Translations under genes and position numbers: made by a program
Notes under the pieces: model-generated
Database searches by the model: none
What the model saw: only the letters and a program-made list of their open reading frames with translations
What the model was told of the DNA's origin: nothing
Origin: Epiperipatus broadwayi
Lineage: Eukaryota; Onychophora; Udeonychophora; Euonychophora; Peripatidae
Direction: 5' to 3'
Assembly: GCA_028023455.1 (NCBI GenBank)
Contig: JAQFVV010006271.1
Span: 4,673,366-4,737,365, forward strand
Length of the DNA: 64,000 bases
Part shown: positions 10,411 through 21,918 of the stretch, piece after piece
How the letters are laid out: every line of letters starts with the position of its first letter
Position numbering within the stretch: position 1 is the stretch's first letter

Positions 10411-12705
10411 TCTTCCCCATGGATATTTTTACTAGTGATTTAGATACTTCAATAATATTCTGCAGAGAAAGTCTTTGAAATAAATATAAATATAAAATAT
10501 TGCAGACTAAGATGACAGAATATTGTGGGAAATGATGAGTCCTGAGGCACAAATGGCTATCAAAAAGCTAACATGAGACTGGATAGCTCTCCACCTCTAA
10601 ACTGTGTTACTGAAAATGGAATTTGTTTGCTAACCATGCGATCCAAATTCAGGCATGGAGCTTTGTTGCTTATGTCCAGTTATATATATATTGTAACGAT
10701 ATATAAATATGTCGTTACATTAATTTAAAATAAAAACTTAAAAGTTCGCAAATAAAAGTAAAAAACTAAACACTAAAATTAAAATGTTTGTTAAACGTAT
10801 ATACATTTGCACAGAGGCCAAACTTTAAAAATATATTTTTTTAAAAAAAAAAAAGTATTTGAACATACGTTTTTATAAAAAAAGTACAAGATTTAAAAAT
10901 AAAAACAGGTATTAATTAATGTAATCTGTAAATGGAAATGATTGTTTATAAATTGTTTGAAAAGCAGGCTAGCCTTGGGCTCTTGTATAATTAAAATGAT
11001 CTGATGAAAGATAGATAAAAAAATAAAGACAAATTAGCTTGACCAATGGAAGCACCAAGCCTTGGCTTGGACCCTAACGAAAGTGATGGATTAGTGATGT
11101 TTTGTTGATTGAATCTGTGTGGATAATATAAAAAGAGAAATACAGTTTTTTTGGACAGTGCCAGCATTTTGTGTTTGAGAGATATGGTAGGACACACATA
11201 CCACACTCTCTATTTAAAAAAAAAAATTAAAAGACTGTGATACCTTGAACCAGCTATTGCCATCTGCAGAACATTATCTTCCAATGGAGGCATCTCGGAT
11301 ATTAAAAGCAGAAAGCTGGATTCTTCTACAGTGAGCTATGAACTTTACAAATTAACAACAACAAAAAAAAGTAATTAAGAACTTTCATCATTGTTTTTTT
11401 AAAGATTCAGCTAATTTAAATTTTAAAATGAACTCTTATTTGATTTTCAAATTAATAATTGATTGTTTAAATTTATATAGTTAAGTTTTGCTAAAATCAT
11501 TTCCATTTTTATTATTTTTATTTGTAATAATATTTATTGTAGAAATTATTAAATGCATTACATTTAAGTTGGGTATAGATGTTGCATAGATTCGTTAGCA
11601 GTTGATTATGTTGTGGTTTTCACAGTCGATTAGAACATATAAGTCAACAATGTCACTGCGGTGTCTTATGATGAACACCAAAGGGTCTTCTGTATTCCCT
11701 CAGCAATTGACGTTATCGATTGACTTTGTATTTTGATCGGTTGTGTTTAAATTGGAATGTTTTTGACCATGGAATCTGTGCAGCCGAGCTATACTTGACA
11801 TTATAAAACAAATTGTATAAAAATAATCTGTGTGAACGTATTTAAATGTTAAATTTAAGTCGGGTGTGAATGGCTATATAGTTTTGTAAAGTTATATTAA
11901 GGGAGGGTAATCTTAGGTTATTCATTTCGTAGTTGAATTGGTTCAATGGATTGGATATATTTGTGTAATTGTAGATGTAGTATAAGATCTGCTATGGGCA
12001 GGATTATATATATACGCCACACACCTTCTGTTTGCCTATTAATGGGTTTGTAAGACGGAAAAGGACCGCAGTCCATTCCTATGGAGTTTTATGTTTATTG
12101 TTTTACTCGCCAACAGATGTAACAATCCTGTTGGTGGAGAGACAATGTCTTCTCTAATTCTACTTACTGATCAGATGTACATTCCTGACAGTATAGTATT
12201 TTGTGTTGTCGTATTTTCATGCTACATTGAATACATAAATGTATCAGATGGATTGGCGCTGGTTTGATTGCGAAATTTGTTGCCGAACGTTAAATCAGGG
12301 AAGAATATTTACTTTTCAAATGCAGATCTATGTAGTCTATTCATACTCGACTATTTAAATAAATATTAAACTCATGGTTGTAATTTACTTAAATGTAAAA
12401 CTAAAAATTAATAGAAAAATCTAAAATGTTGAATTTATTCCTCAAAATTTAAATGTTATTTTATATGTGCGTAAATAAATATTTTTATGTGTTAATTTCT
12501 GGCAGTGGCTTTTATTCTTTTTACATTTAAGATATAAAATTTATATTTTATTATCTCTGCTACTCCTCTGAGCTAGTGACTTGGGCTAACAAAATAAATA
12601 TTTAAATAAAGTGGAATCTCAATAGCACATATCTGCCTACTCTATAAATTTTTCTAGGTTTAAATGCCTAGATGGCACCCTGTTAATTGCAGATACGTAG
12701 ATTGC
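10411..12705. other. Unclassified non-coding region
   Basis: No coding motif I can name. A perfect 8 bp hairpin, TGTAACGA / TCGTTACA with a TATATAAATA-type loop, lies at about 10691-10719. TGTAACG is a common LTR start, and a TATA-like box (AATATAAAAAG) lies near 11130, so a solo LTR is conceivable but unproven. The stretch 11560-12320 is slightly less AT-rich and may be an old unrecognised repeat. Confidence 0.4.
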
Positions 12706-12899
12706 TGTCTTTCTTGCAATGATATAGATTGCAGAGGCTTCTACTATGTGGTGATGCTGAACTGAGATCAGACCCATATAGCTATCTGGTTTGCTATGCT
12801 GAGTTTGAAGACATTACTTGTCTAAAAAATTCACGCTTGCAAGCTGAATAGAAATTGTTTCATAAACGCTCAGAGTTTGTGTTTAGATCTAGTTTCTTT

Positions 12900-12957
12900 A
12901 TTCCTGTCTTTCACTGATGATATCAAATAGCTTGAAATCATGATCTGAAAGTGGAAT
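12900..12957 (+). ncRNA. Type I hammerhead ribozyme, family B copy 1 (stem II damaged)
   Basis: ATTCC and CTTTCA (stem I 5' strand), core CTGATGA at 12914-12920, stem II with ATC instead of AGC (pairing weakened), GAAA, helix III ATC-AT-GAT, predicted cleavage after C12945, then TGAAAG and GGAAT closing stem I. Activity is probably reduced. The 95 bp duplication begins just downstream, so the stem I 3' strand (TGAAAGTGGAAT) recurs around 13040. Confidence 0.85.
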
Positions 12958-13399
12958 TATAGTTAGAGATAGTGAATATTACTCTGACGTTTATGTAAAC
13001 AAAACATACGCTTGATCGGTGTTTTTGGTAGAACGCCATCTGAAAGTGGAATTATAGTTAGAGATAGTAAATATTACTCTGATGTTTATGTAAACAAAAC
13101 ATACGCTTGATCGGTGTTTTTGGTAGAACACCATCTGTGGACATAAATACAAGCATTAGCAAGTTTATTAACTTGCATTTTTGTTTATCATAAATGTACC
13201 TTTGAGGTCTTTCTTGCAATGATATAGATTGCAGAGGCTTCTACTATGTGGTGATGCTGAACTGAGATCAGACCCATATAGCTATCTGTTTTGCTATGCT
13301 GAGTTTGAAGACATTACGTGTCTAAAAAATTCATGCTTGCAAGCTGAATAGAAATTGTTTCATAAACGCTCAGAGTTTGTGTTTAGATCTAGTTTCTTT

Positions 13400-13457
13400 A
13401 TTCCTGTCTTTCACTGATGATAGCAAATAGCTTGAAATCATGATCTGAAAGTGGAAT
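13400..13457 (+). ncRNA. Type I hammerhead ribozyme, family B copy 2
   Basis: Complete core: CTGATGA (13414-13420), stem II AGC-AAATA-GCT flanked by a T.T pair, GAAA, minimal helix III ATC-AT-GAT, cleavage predicted after C13445. Stem I is bipartite: CTTTCA/TGAAAG (6 bp), a small internal loop (TGT opposite T), then ATTCC/GGAAT (5 bp). Such short helix III ribozymes usually act best as dimers in tandem transcripts. Confidence 0.92.
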
Positions 13458-13804
13458 TATAGTTAGAGATAGTGAATACTACTCTGACATTTATGTAAAC
13501 AAAACATACACTTGATCGGTGTTTTTGGTAGAACGCCATCTGTGGACATAAATACAAGCATTAGCAAGTTTTTTAACTTGCATTTTTGTTTATCATAAAT
13601 GTACCTTTGAGGTCTTTCTTGCAATGATATAGATTGCAGAGGCTTCTACTATGTGGTGATGCTGAACTGAGATCAGACCCATATAGCTATCTGGTTTGCT
13701 ATGCTGAGTTTGAAAACATTACGGGTCTAAAAAATTCACACTTGCAAGCTGAATAGAAATTGTTTCATAAACGCTCAGAGTTTGTGTTTAGATCTAGTTT
13801 CTTT

Positions 13805-13862
13805 ATTCCTGTCTTTCACTGATGATAGCAAATAGCTTGAAATCATGATCTGAAAGTGGAAT
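13805..13862 (+). ncRNA. Type I hammerhead ribozyme, family B copy 3
   Basis: Same fold as copy 2 with all invariant core bases: CTGATGA at 13819-13825, AGC-AAATA-GCT, GAAA, ATC-AT-GAT, cleavage predicted after C13850, stem I closed by GGAAT ending 13862. Confidence 0.92.
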
Positions 13863-14209
13863 TATAGTTAGAGATAGTGAATACTACTCTGACGTTTATG
13901 TAAACAAAACATACGCTTGATAGGCGTTTTTGGTAGAACGCCATCTGTGGACATAAATACAAGCGATAGCAAGTTTTTTAACTTGCATTTTTGTTTATCA
14001 TAAATGTACCTTTGAGGTCTTTCTTGCAATGATATAGATTGCAGAGGCTTCTACTATGTGGTGATGCTGAACTGAGATCAGACCCATATAGCTATCTGGT
14101 TTGCTATGCTGAGTTTGAAGACATTACGTGTCTAAAAAATTCACGCTTGCAAGCTGAATAGAAATTGTTTCATAAACGCTCAGAGTTTGTGTTTAGATCT
14201 AGTTTCTTT

Positions 14210-14267
14210 ATTCCTGTCTTTCACTGATGATAGCAGATAGCTTGAAATCATGATCTGAAAGTGGAAT
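14210..14267 (+). ncRNA. Type I hammerhead ribozyme, family B copy 4
   Basis: Core CTGATGA at 14224-14230 and GAAA intact; stem II AGC-AGATA-GCT has one change, in the loop only, as expected if the structure was maintained; cleavage predicted after C14255; stem I ATTCC..CTTTCA / TGAAAG..GGAAT intact. Confidence 0.92.
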
Positions 14268-14353
14268 TATAGTTAGAGATAGTGAATACTACTCTGACAT
14301 TTATGTAAACAAAACATACGCTTGATCGGTGTTTTTGGTAGAACGCCATCTGT

Positions 14354-14358
<5 letters not shown>

Positions 14359-14403
<45 letters not shown>

Positions 14404-14404
14404 A

Positions 14405-14453
<49 letters not shown>
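14359..14453. repeat. Two (AT)n blocks split by GGATCTATAT
   Basis: The array replaces the 3' part of the last family B unit directly after CTGTGGACAT, so the unit is truncated here. Confidence 0.95.
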
Positions 14454-14454
<1 letters not shown>

Positions 14455-14999
14455 ATGAGATCCATATTTTATTAATCTTCATTGCTATCTTGAGGTGGGT
14501 ATGCTGGCTTATGTAGACATGGCGAGTAAATTGCTGAAATGTGCAGAGACATACCCACAGATCACCCAGTATACAATATAATATAAATAAGGTCCAACAA
14601 CCATTAAATTTAAAAAAAAAATCTTTAGTTGGTAAACATATACAAAACATTATAATAGTTTAACCAAAAAAAAATCCCTTATCAAATAATTGTTATTTTA
14701 TTTGCCAATACAATTAAATCACTTAGGCAAAGGAGGTGGACATGTTAAAAAAATTAGTTAATATTCAGCCATTCCATGACACAGTTAATACAAATCTTTT
14801 TCTATAACTTTAATATTGATAAATATGGGAGACTGTACTCTCTCTTTTGCAGCTAGATGAAAAATAATAGTTTTGTTATTTTACATCCTTAAAAAATACA
14901 TGTATATTTTTGTAACCTTTTTGAATTGAATTAAGGATATGGCAAAGAAATATAGGTAAGGGCTTTTTTTTTTAACAAAAGAAAACTAAATCAAATCTT
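14454..14999. other. Unclassified non-coding sequence
   Basis: No repeat partner elsewhere in the window and no coding motif. A long minus-strand open frame across 14273-14650 is mostly translated AT microsatellite. Confidence 0.5.
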
Positions 15000-16118
15000 T
15001 AATCATTAAATCTTAAGTCCTATACCAATTAACTAGAACTTAATAGTTAACACTGCATTATTAATCAAGGGGGGGGGGGTGATTTCTGCATTTTTTTTTT
15101 GTTTTTAAAACTTATACCTAAAATGAAATGCTTAATTATAAGTGTATAATGGCAACCAAGTTTAGTGAGGCATTTTCACCTAACTTAAGAAGATTCATTT
15201 CCATTATACGTATTAAGCCCAATATCAATATCAATTACAATATTTAAAAAAAAAAACAATTTTCAACATGTTTAAATCAAAAAACTATATATATATATTG
15301 AGAAAACACAAACACATTTCAAATAAGAGAATAGTTACCAGTAACTAGAGTGCATGTGGAAAGATGGGTTCCATTGCAGTTGCATGGCAGTTCCTTTTTT
15401 TTAATTAATATTTGCATAGAAAGAATTAATTACTAAAGGGCAAGCATTTGTCAGGAATTTCTTGGTTTTCCAGGTGGCTCACATCTTTATGACTCCGGTC
15501 CCACTGATGGAAGAGTGAAGGCAAAAAAAAAACTACCCCAGCATTTCTGTAGAGTAACAAAGTTCTGGATTTGCATACATGTAGAACAAATAATCTATAG
15601 CAACAATGAAAAGGTAGCAAGCAGGAATTCAAAAATGAATTCTTTATTAAAAGAATAATTTGCAGCCGATTCTAGAAATTCTTAATATAAGAGTCCTTAG
15701 CAAGAGTTTCAGCAGATTTTTCAGATTGAATAACAAAAGAAATATTTTTTATTTATACTACTTACCCCCAATTGTGTTTTTAATTAAACTAGTTATTAGT
15801 ATTGTGTGGTTTCAAATATTCCCCTGTTATCTATTTTCTTTTGATTAAAATCTTTCATAAAATAATTGCATTTTTTGGGGTTATGTTTAATTATGAAAAT
15901 TTATCTTATCTCTTTCTGCCATAATATTAATGAAAAATTAAAAAAAAGTCTCTTATTTTTTATACTTTATTTCTGTAACTTTTCACTCTATTAAAATAAT
16001 TTCGCTTAAAATAATATATAACTGTTGATGCAGATCATTATCTAAGTTTGGAAAAAAAGATGCATTCACAGTTGTTGGACTTAGGGTCTTAGTTAATCCA
16101 CGGTGAATGGTGAACCCA
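15000..16118. repeat. Direct repeat L, copy 1 (possible Ty3 LTR or duplicated segment)
   Basis: Aligns in the same orientation to 22574-23772: shared AATCATTAAATC start, AATTAACTAGAACTTAATAG, TTAAGAAGATTCAT, CATTTCAAATAAGAG, TAACAAAGTTCTGGAT, CAGGAATTCAAAAATGAATT, and an end around GTGAA(C/G)CCAG. Identity is roughly 80-85% by eye. No ORF. The two copies bracket the Ty3 relic and could be its diverged LTRs, but I see no clean TG..CA ends or primer-binding site. Confidence 0.75.
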
Positions 16119-16119
16119 G

Positions 16120-16173
16120 TATATATATATATATATATATATACTGGGTTCTCCATATATATATATGAAATTA

Positions 16174-16209
<36 letters not shown>

Positions 16210-16403
16210 TACTTTCATATTCCTAGAATCCATTAAAAAACAAGTAAAAATGACTAAAGCTACATTTTTGCAGAGTGAAACAGAGTGATGTGGAAGGAGC
16301 ACTCCTATTACACAGTACATTTGTGTATTTACATAAAATAATACTGATATATACATTATTTTTTTAGAAAAACTGAAATTTATCATAATACTGATATATG
16401 GAT

Positions 16404-16430
<27 letters not shown>
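16120..16430. repeat. Cluster of (AT)n microsatellites
   Basis: AT runs at about 16120-16143, 16155-16166, 16178-16206 and 16403-16430, with ACTGGGTT palindromic flanks to the first. They separate repeat L copy 1 from the Ty3 relic. Confidence 0.9.
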
Positions 16431-16435
<5 letters not shown>

Positions 16436-16509
16436 GAAACTGAAGGTATATAATAATACTGATTAATATATTGGGGTAAAACCCATAGATTCATTTATGT
16501 TCTAGTTTA

Positions 16510-17130
16510 AAAGTTTTGCCACTATGGGGTTTTGTCCAATGGTTTTGTCCAATGGTTATTTTCCAAGTAGGTCCAGAACAATCGGTTCAGCTCTCTCATG
16601 ACTCTCTCACAAGAATTTGACTGAGGATTTCTTATTGTTGTTAAAATATATTTAATTCCCTGTTAAGCGCATCCCTTCTGTCCATTGTCAAGATGTGAAT
16701 GCTGACCCATGGTCTAAAAGAATGTTTTGGTTTGCCTATTTCAACAAACTGTTTTGAATACAGAACCTTGAGTGTGCTACATGTGTCTGTCTGCCATACA
16801 GGTTATGCTGATACATACTTCAACAATATGTCAGACATCATGAAAAAAAATTTAAAGTGGTTAAAAGCAGTTAACAATCCATAGTGATCCACTGGCAAAA
16901 GATCATTTGTACCCATAGTTAGTATTGGAGTAACTGTTACCTTGTAAGGCTGGATAGGGTGGTTACTCTGGGCACAGATCATACATTCCTTACATTTGGT
17001 CAGGATACTATACTACATTGCTTTCCAATGGAACTGATGATGGGTGGCACTTTCAGTTTTCCAAAGGCCATAATGCCCACATAGTTTGTGCACATGTTCA
17101 ATAAGCCACTTTCTAATTGCCTGGGATACT
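16510..17130 (-). pseudogene. Ty3 integrase remnant
   Basis: HHCC zinc-binding domain: EHVHKLCGHYG supplies the histidines and KCKECMICAQ the cysteines (about 17105-16970), followed by a VDHYG-like transition to the catalytic core. Core pieces: LLDHGSAFTS (second catalytic D, about 16720) and, in a shifted frame, NPQSNSCERVMRELNRLF (catalytic E, about 16630-16580). At least two frameshifts and several stops. The enzyme would join element DNA to the genome; this copy is dead. Confidence 0.8.
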
Positions 17131-17289
17131 AGAAATTTTCCAAGGGTTTGCTGAATAGTGTGTGTTCTATACATCAAGTTTATTATTTTTGATCTGGTAA
17201 GTTGTCTTCAATTCTGGTACCCCACCTTTCTCCAGGCTTTCAATGATAGGTCCATATTTTATGTCCATTTTTTGCAACATGGCCAAGTT

Positions 17290-17690
17290 TTACAAATTGT
17301 GTTCTATGAAGTTATCCACACCAATGAACATTGTTGCTATAAACATTTCTTCTGCTACCAAGTTGTGTGGTTGTACTTCTAATAGGTGAAAGCTCAAAAT
17401 GTCTGCTAGTATATTCTCTGTTCCAGGACAATGACTTACTTTATAATTAAATTGTTGTAAAAACAGACTCCATTTTATGAGATGATCATTGGTAAGATAT
17501 CCTCTATTTTGTAACTCAAGGCATCTATGGTCAGTGATGGTTATTACTTCCAAACCTAATAAAAACTGTTTAAACCTCTGGCATGCCCATACTATAACCA
17601 GAGTGCCCTTTGGAGGGTTCAACTTCTGTTCTGCTCATCGATTTGAAACAACACTATTCCCAAACCCTTTTTGCTACTGTCAGTTTTTAA
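17290..17690 (-). pseudogene. Ty3 RNase H domain remnant
   Basis: GLGIVLFQIDEQ (around 17680-17640) precedes the open stretch with LVIVWACQRFKQFLLG, ITITDHRCLE, and near the end VSHCPGTENILADILS, the usual sequence of the Ty3 RNase H palm followed by the HxPGxxNxxAD motif. A stop just after IDEQNRS separates the first motif from the rest. It degrades the RNA strand of the replication hybrid. Confidence 0.85.
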
Positions 17691-17895
17691 ATAAAAGGGA
17701 TGAGTGAAGTCAGGATAGTGCAATATCACAGTTTGAAGAATTTTTTTCTTATTTTTTTTTCAAAATCCTGCTCATGATCTATCAAGCATTTCCAATGGTT
17801 GTCTTTTTTAAGAGGTTGAGTAATAAGGATGTGTCTTATGTAAAGTTTGTATAGAATTTATGGTACATATTGCATATGCCAATAAATGACCATAT

Positions 17896-18500
17896 TTATT
17901 TACTATTAGTAGGTGTGGGAAAATTCTTAATGGCTGTTATCATGTCCGGGTGGGATAAGATTCCTTGCCCATTAACTAAATGTTCCAGAATGGTAATCTC
18001 TTGTATAGTGAAATAACTTTCAGTAACATTTATTGTAATGTTCTTTGCCATGCATTCTTGTAAGAATTTTTTTAAATGTAGTAAGTGTTCAGCTACATCA
18101 CTGTAAGCAATGACCACATCACTAACATAGTGTACCATGTGTATCTTTATTTCTTCTGTTAGGTCCTGATCTAGGCAATGTATTAATCTATCATCACTGT
18201 TGATTAGTCCCAATGGCATCCACTTGAATACATATGTATACCCTTCATATATGAATGCTGTATATTTCCTGTCCCATGGATCAAGAGCAAATTGCCAATA
18301 ACTTGATGTTAAGCCCAGCATGATGAAAATTTTCTTATTGGTGAGATGAGTGAAAACATGTTCTAAAGAAAGAAATATGTCTCTTTCAGGAATAGTAATG
18401 CTATACAATTTTCTCACAACCAGACACACTCATGTAGATCCATTTTTTTAACTGGTACAATAAAACTGTTGTAAGGTGATGCCCTTTTTATCATGCTTTT
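17896..18500 (-). pseudogene. Ty3 reverse transcriptase remnant with altered active site
   Basis: The upstream shifted-frame piece PYNSFIVPVKK (about 18475) leads into RKLYSITIPERD, LTSSYWQFALDP (motif A region, catalytic D replaced by T), TAFIYEGYTYVFKWMPLGL (motif B region) and VHYVSDVVIAYSD, where the second aspartate of the usual YxDD box is displaced (YVSD). It then continues through HLLHLKKFLQ and HLVNGQGILSHPDMITAIKNFP (connection to RNase H). Two catalytic carboxylates are changed, so it is inactive irrespective of the frameshift. Confidence 0.85.
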
Positions 18501-19024
18501 AATTGGGTTTCCACTTCTTACTTTACTGATAAATAGGTCTCTTCCTTGACTTGTATCCTATGCACACATCCTTTTATGATTCCAGGAACTATAGAAAATG
18601 CTCTTTCATTTTCTGATGGCATTCTGCTTAGTTTCATTTTATCCACCTCAAGGTCAAATGATGACTGCTTTATTTTCTCTTCTATTTATCCCAAGTCAAC
18701 TACCTCTTGTATACATCCTACTTTGATAGCATTATGGTTTGTTTGACTACAGAATGGTACTCCATCTTCATAAAACTGAATAATCTTCTTAGCATAGTTT
18801 GTCTCTGATTGATGTTCCCCATAATATTGGATACCAATAGTGCATTTTATATAAGTCCTGCCATTATCAACAATGGATGTATTGCTCTAGTAGATCTTAT
18901 TTCTATGTCCAGCCACACTTGATGGTTTATAATTTTATCCCTTTTGCTGTTTGCAAACCTTATTTGAGTGAACAGCAAGGGCAAGGTGGGTAGAGTCTTT
19001 ACTCTTTCTGTACCATCATACCAT

Positions 19025-19085
19025 TATTTTGACACAAGGGACACTTGACTGCCTGTGTTCAGTAAAGCAATCATTGGGAAATCTC
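19025..19085 (-). pseudogene. Ty3 aspartic protease fragment with DTG changed to NTG
   Basis: Reads FPMIALLNTGSQVSLVSK then a stop. Retroviral-type proteases have the active-site triplet D-T/S-G; here the aspartate is N. An in-frame TGA lies just upstream. The GAC/GAT to AAC change is a single transition. Confidence 0.65.
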
Positions 19086-19393
19086 ATATTACTTCAACTT
19101 TGGACAAACTTGGTATGGTGATGGGTGATGGGGTTTCTTCTCCTCATATATAATTGTTGCTGTGTGTGTCCCTTTATCCTGCATATTCTTTTACAAATTT
19201 CTGAAATCCACAGAGGTAAGGAATTCTACCATTTGTTCTATCCCATAGTTGTGACAGGCCAACATCAGTGGCTGTAGGTAGAGGGGCATATTGTGCCTTA
19301 TAGTTCTAATGATATGCCCTTCTTACAATGAGAAAACTTCTAATAACTTCAACACTGATGCCTGACAAAGGAAAAAATGAGTGTACATTTCTC

Positions 19394-19753
19394 TCATGAA
19401 AATGCCATATTTATCCTGTGATATCTGGTGTAATATCTTGTTTTGCCATTTCTCACCACAGAAAATCCTGAGCAAAGCAACACAGTAATCTCTGAATTTA
19501 GTTGTTTTATGGCTGTCCACCAATCCTGGGTGGATCCATGCACCCGGTTAACTGCAATTGATAGTTTTTCATCTCCTCTAAGTTTTTTAGACATAAACAG
19601 CTGCTGTAACCTCTCCAAGTGCACCATGGGGTTGTCTCCTATGTTACCCCAAAAAGTTTTGATGTGGATAAATCTTGCCACCATTGGGTTGTCTGTTCTT
19701 TCCATGATGTTTATGCTTTCTTTATTTTCACATTTAGTACTTTCTTTATTCAC
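19394..19753 (-). pseudogene. Ty3 gag fragment
   Basis: Contains F.G..GDNPMVHLERLQQLF, KLRGDEKLSIAVNRVHGSTQDWW, matching the spacing of Ty3 Gag capsid (an 'F.G' start, then a helix, then 'A...L.G.A..WW'). No zinc knuckle is visible. The capsid-like core is the first coding part of the element and places the 5' end to the right of 19780. Confidence 0.7.
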
Positions 19754-19780
19754 ATTTTTAAGACACTCATTTAATAACTG

Positions 19781-20653
19781 ATTCTCTTGTATCAGTTTTG
19801 CTTCATTGTTTCTCTTGTTTCATCCTGTTGATTTCTGCTCTATATTGTGTACAATCTTCTTTGCATTCTTAAACTTTATTAACATAGTTTTCATCAATTA
19901 TCATACCTATTGTGGTTCCGGTGTATCTATGTCTCCTTCTGAGCTATACATATTTTCTAGAGAAAAATGAATAGATAAAAAAAATTAAAAAAATTGGTTT
20001 GCTGTTAATTTTTAGTCTTTGTACTAGTTCTGTCTTTAAACTTATTTTTATTTTTCTACTTTTGCTTTTCAAAAAAGTTTTGCTTCACTCTCCCAACCAT
20101 CCCTGCAACTGTCATATTTTTTAACTGCCAGCTTTCTAGCTATTTCTTATCCTATCCATAGTTCCTCCCTGATTTGTGTTTATTTATTTATTTACTATCC
20201 TGTTCTGTATGTTGTATATGTGGCTATAACTATGGGTATTTGATATACACTTCAGTGAATTATGATTACTACTGTCTGTGGTGGTGGGTAAAAAAACTTT
20301 ACTTGAGCCCACCTTTTCTCTGCTCCTTCTTTGATCATTCTGTATGCCTTCCTAGCAAAAGAAAGAAAAAATATTACTATCTGATTTGATTTTAATTTTC
20401 AACTGAACTGATTGATTTCACATCTTGCAGAACATACAACTGATATAAAACACATAAAGTGCAGGAGAACAGTGCAGGAGAACAATATATACACTTCTGT
20501 CATTCACTATTACTTATTTACAAAAAAAACACATTCAAAAAATTCTACTGATCATGAAATTTCCATTATCATATCACAGGGTTTATCTCTAAACAGTAAG
20601 GCCACTATTGGGATGTCAGATTATACAAAAAAACTGTAATGGTATGAAAAGTA
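19781..20653. other. Non-coding, probably Ty3 leader or flank
   Basis: AT-rich, without recognisable motifs. Position between gag and repeat X suggests the 5' leader of the Ty3 relic, but no primer-binding site could be recognised. Confidence 0.4.
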
Positions 20654-21177
20654 GAGCTGTTTTAACCTAACCTAGAGATGCAGGTAGAGGTGGTTCGAAC
20701 CTCACCAACTTTTCCAGATTGTTACTAAGCAACTTACTCCCGAAACCTCACTGGAATTTATTCATAATGTATGTCAGTGGTCAAGGAGAGACAGGATTCT
20801 AAGGAGACATTTGAACATGTATATAATGATCAGGTTTATTGAAGAAAACAATGCTACAGAGTTTTAATAATAGTGAATGAAAGACGAAAGAAAAACTTTA
20901 TTATAGTATATTTGCAGAGTACAATGAATTGATTATTTGAGCTGCAGGCTATTTCCCTGCAACTATATCCAGATATGAAAGAAAGACCTTTTAAAAATGA
21001 CTTCACATTATAAGTTGGAGACATTTCTAGCCAGTGGACTGGTTACATGATTGAAAAAGAAAGGCAGACATAATTAACACTGTGGAGAGAGTACATGATG
21101 TCAAGAACCAGCCAAACTAACTAACATATTCTTAAGAAGCTTTGAAAATACAGTCATCTGGTACTACCAAAAAATTC
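20654..21177. repeat. Dispersed repeat X, copy 2
   Basis: Partner of 9882-10410. Contains GTGGTTCGAACCTC (around 20690), matching the B-box consensus on either strand. The copy ends at AAAAATTCAA, exactly where family C starts, and copy 1 ends at the same bases before unrelated DNA, so family C (or a deletion) joined here. Confidence 0.6.
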
Positions 21178-21497
21178 AAGCTTGTAGAGGAATTGGCAAT
21201 CCTCACTATTTATAACTTACAAGCTTAAGAGATAGGGTCATGTGATCTATGAATTGATCTATGACTCTTATTTTGACTATTTATAGTCTCTGCCAAAAGG
21301 TCTTATGCAATTTTATACTGCTATGACTACTAATATATGGTATGGCTGAAGATCTATCAGCCCCATATAGCTATTTGAGTTGGCTAGCTGGGTTTGAAGA
21401 CACATAGATGTCGGAAAATTTCAGATTTTCCACTCAATAGATAACTTTTAGCTAAGTGCTTAGCTTTGGGTTGGTATTTTTAGATCTAGTGTCTGAA

Positions 21498-21565
21498 GCT
21501 ACACTGACACCTCTCTGAGGAGTGCCAAAGCACGAAACCAAGGTCAAGGGTTTGGGGAGAAGTTC
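21498..21565 (+). ncRNA. Type I hammerhead ribozyme, family C copy 1
   Basis: Core CTGAGGA (21515-21521; the variable N7 is G), perfect stem II GTGC-CAAA-GCAC, GAAA, minimal helix III ACC-AA-GGT, predicted cleavage after C21545. Stem I: CCTCT with the strand after the cleavage site, then an internal loop and a second helix using the pyrimidine-rich stretch near 21500; one mismatch in this copy. Confidence 0.9.
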
Positions 21566-21918
21566 CTGACAGAGATATTTTAAGTGCTGGCTCTGGTTAA
21601 GCATTTATCATAAAGCTTGTAGAGGAATTGGCAATCCTCACTATTTGTAACTTACAAGCTTAAGAGATAGTGTCATGTGGTCTATGAATTGATCTATGAC
21701 TCTTATTTTGACTATATACAGTCTGCCAAAAGGTCTTATGCAATTTTATATTGCTATGACTACTAATATATGGTATGGCTGAAGATCTATCAGCCCTATA
21801 TAGCTATTTGAGTTAGATAGCTGGGTTTGAAGACATGTAGATGTCTGAAAATTTCAGATTTTCCACTTAATAGATAACTTTTAGCTGTGGGTTGATATTT
21901 TTAGATATAGTGTCTGAA

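Larger units (their letters stand above)
12706..14358 (+). repeat. Tandem family B array (retrozyme-like), four hammerhead-bearing units
   Basis: The landmark TCTTTCTTGCAAT recurs at 12708, 13208, 13613 and 14018: a 405 bp period, with the first unit lengthened to 500 by a 95 bp internal duplication (about 12948-13040 and 13043-13137). Units are about 95% identical by eye. Order in each unit: hairpin CTTGCAAT..ATTGCAG, CCCATATAGCTAT block, GAAGACAT..TGTCTAAAA, hammerhead, CGCCATCTGTGGACAT, hairpin GCAAG..CTTGC, TTATCATAA. There is no ORF. The array ends abruptly in an AT microsatellite. Tandem HHR units of this size match the known retrozyme and HHR-satellite plan, in which the tandem transcript self-cleaves to unit-length RNA. 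Confidence 0.93.
16510..19780 (-). mobile_element. Decayed Ty3/mdg4-type LTR retrotransposon body (gag, PR, RT, RNase H, IN)
   Basis: The gene order on the minus strand, gag (19753-19394), protease (about 19085-19025), RT (about 18500-17896), RNase H (17690-17290) and integrase (about 17130-16510), is diagnostic for Ty3-type elements, where integrase follows RT. Every domain carries stops, frameshifts or active-site changes. LTRs are not securely defined; repeat L on both sides is the only candidate. There is no envelope-like ORF. Confidence 0.85.

Noticed and set aside
10990-11025. CTGATGAAAG as a hammerhead core
   Set aside because: No GAAA strand with stem II at the right distance and no stem I pairing.
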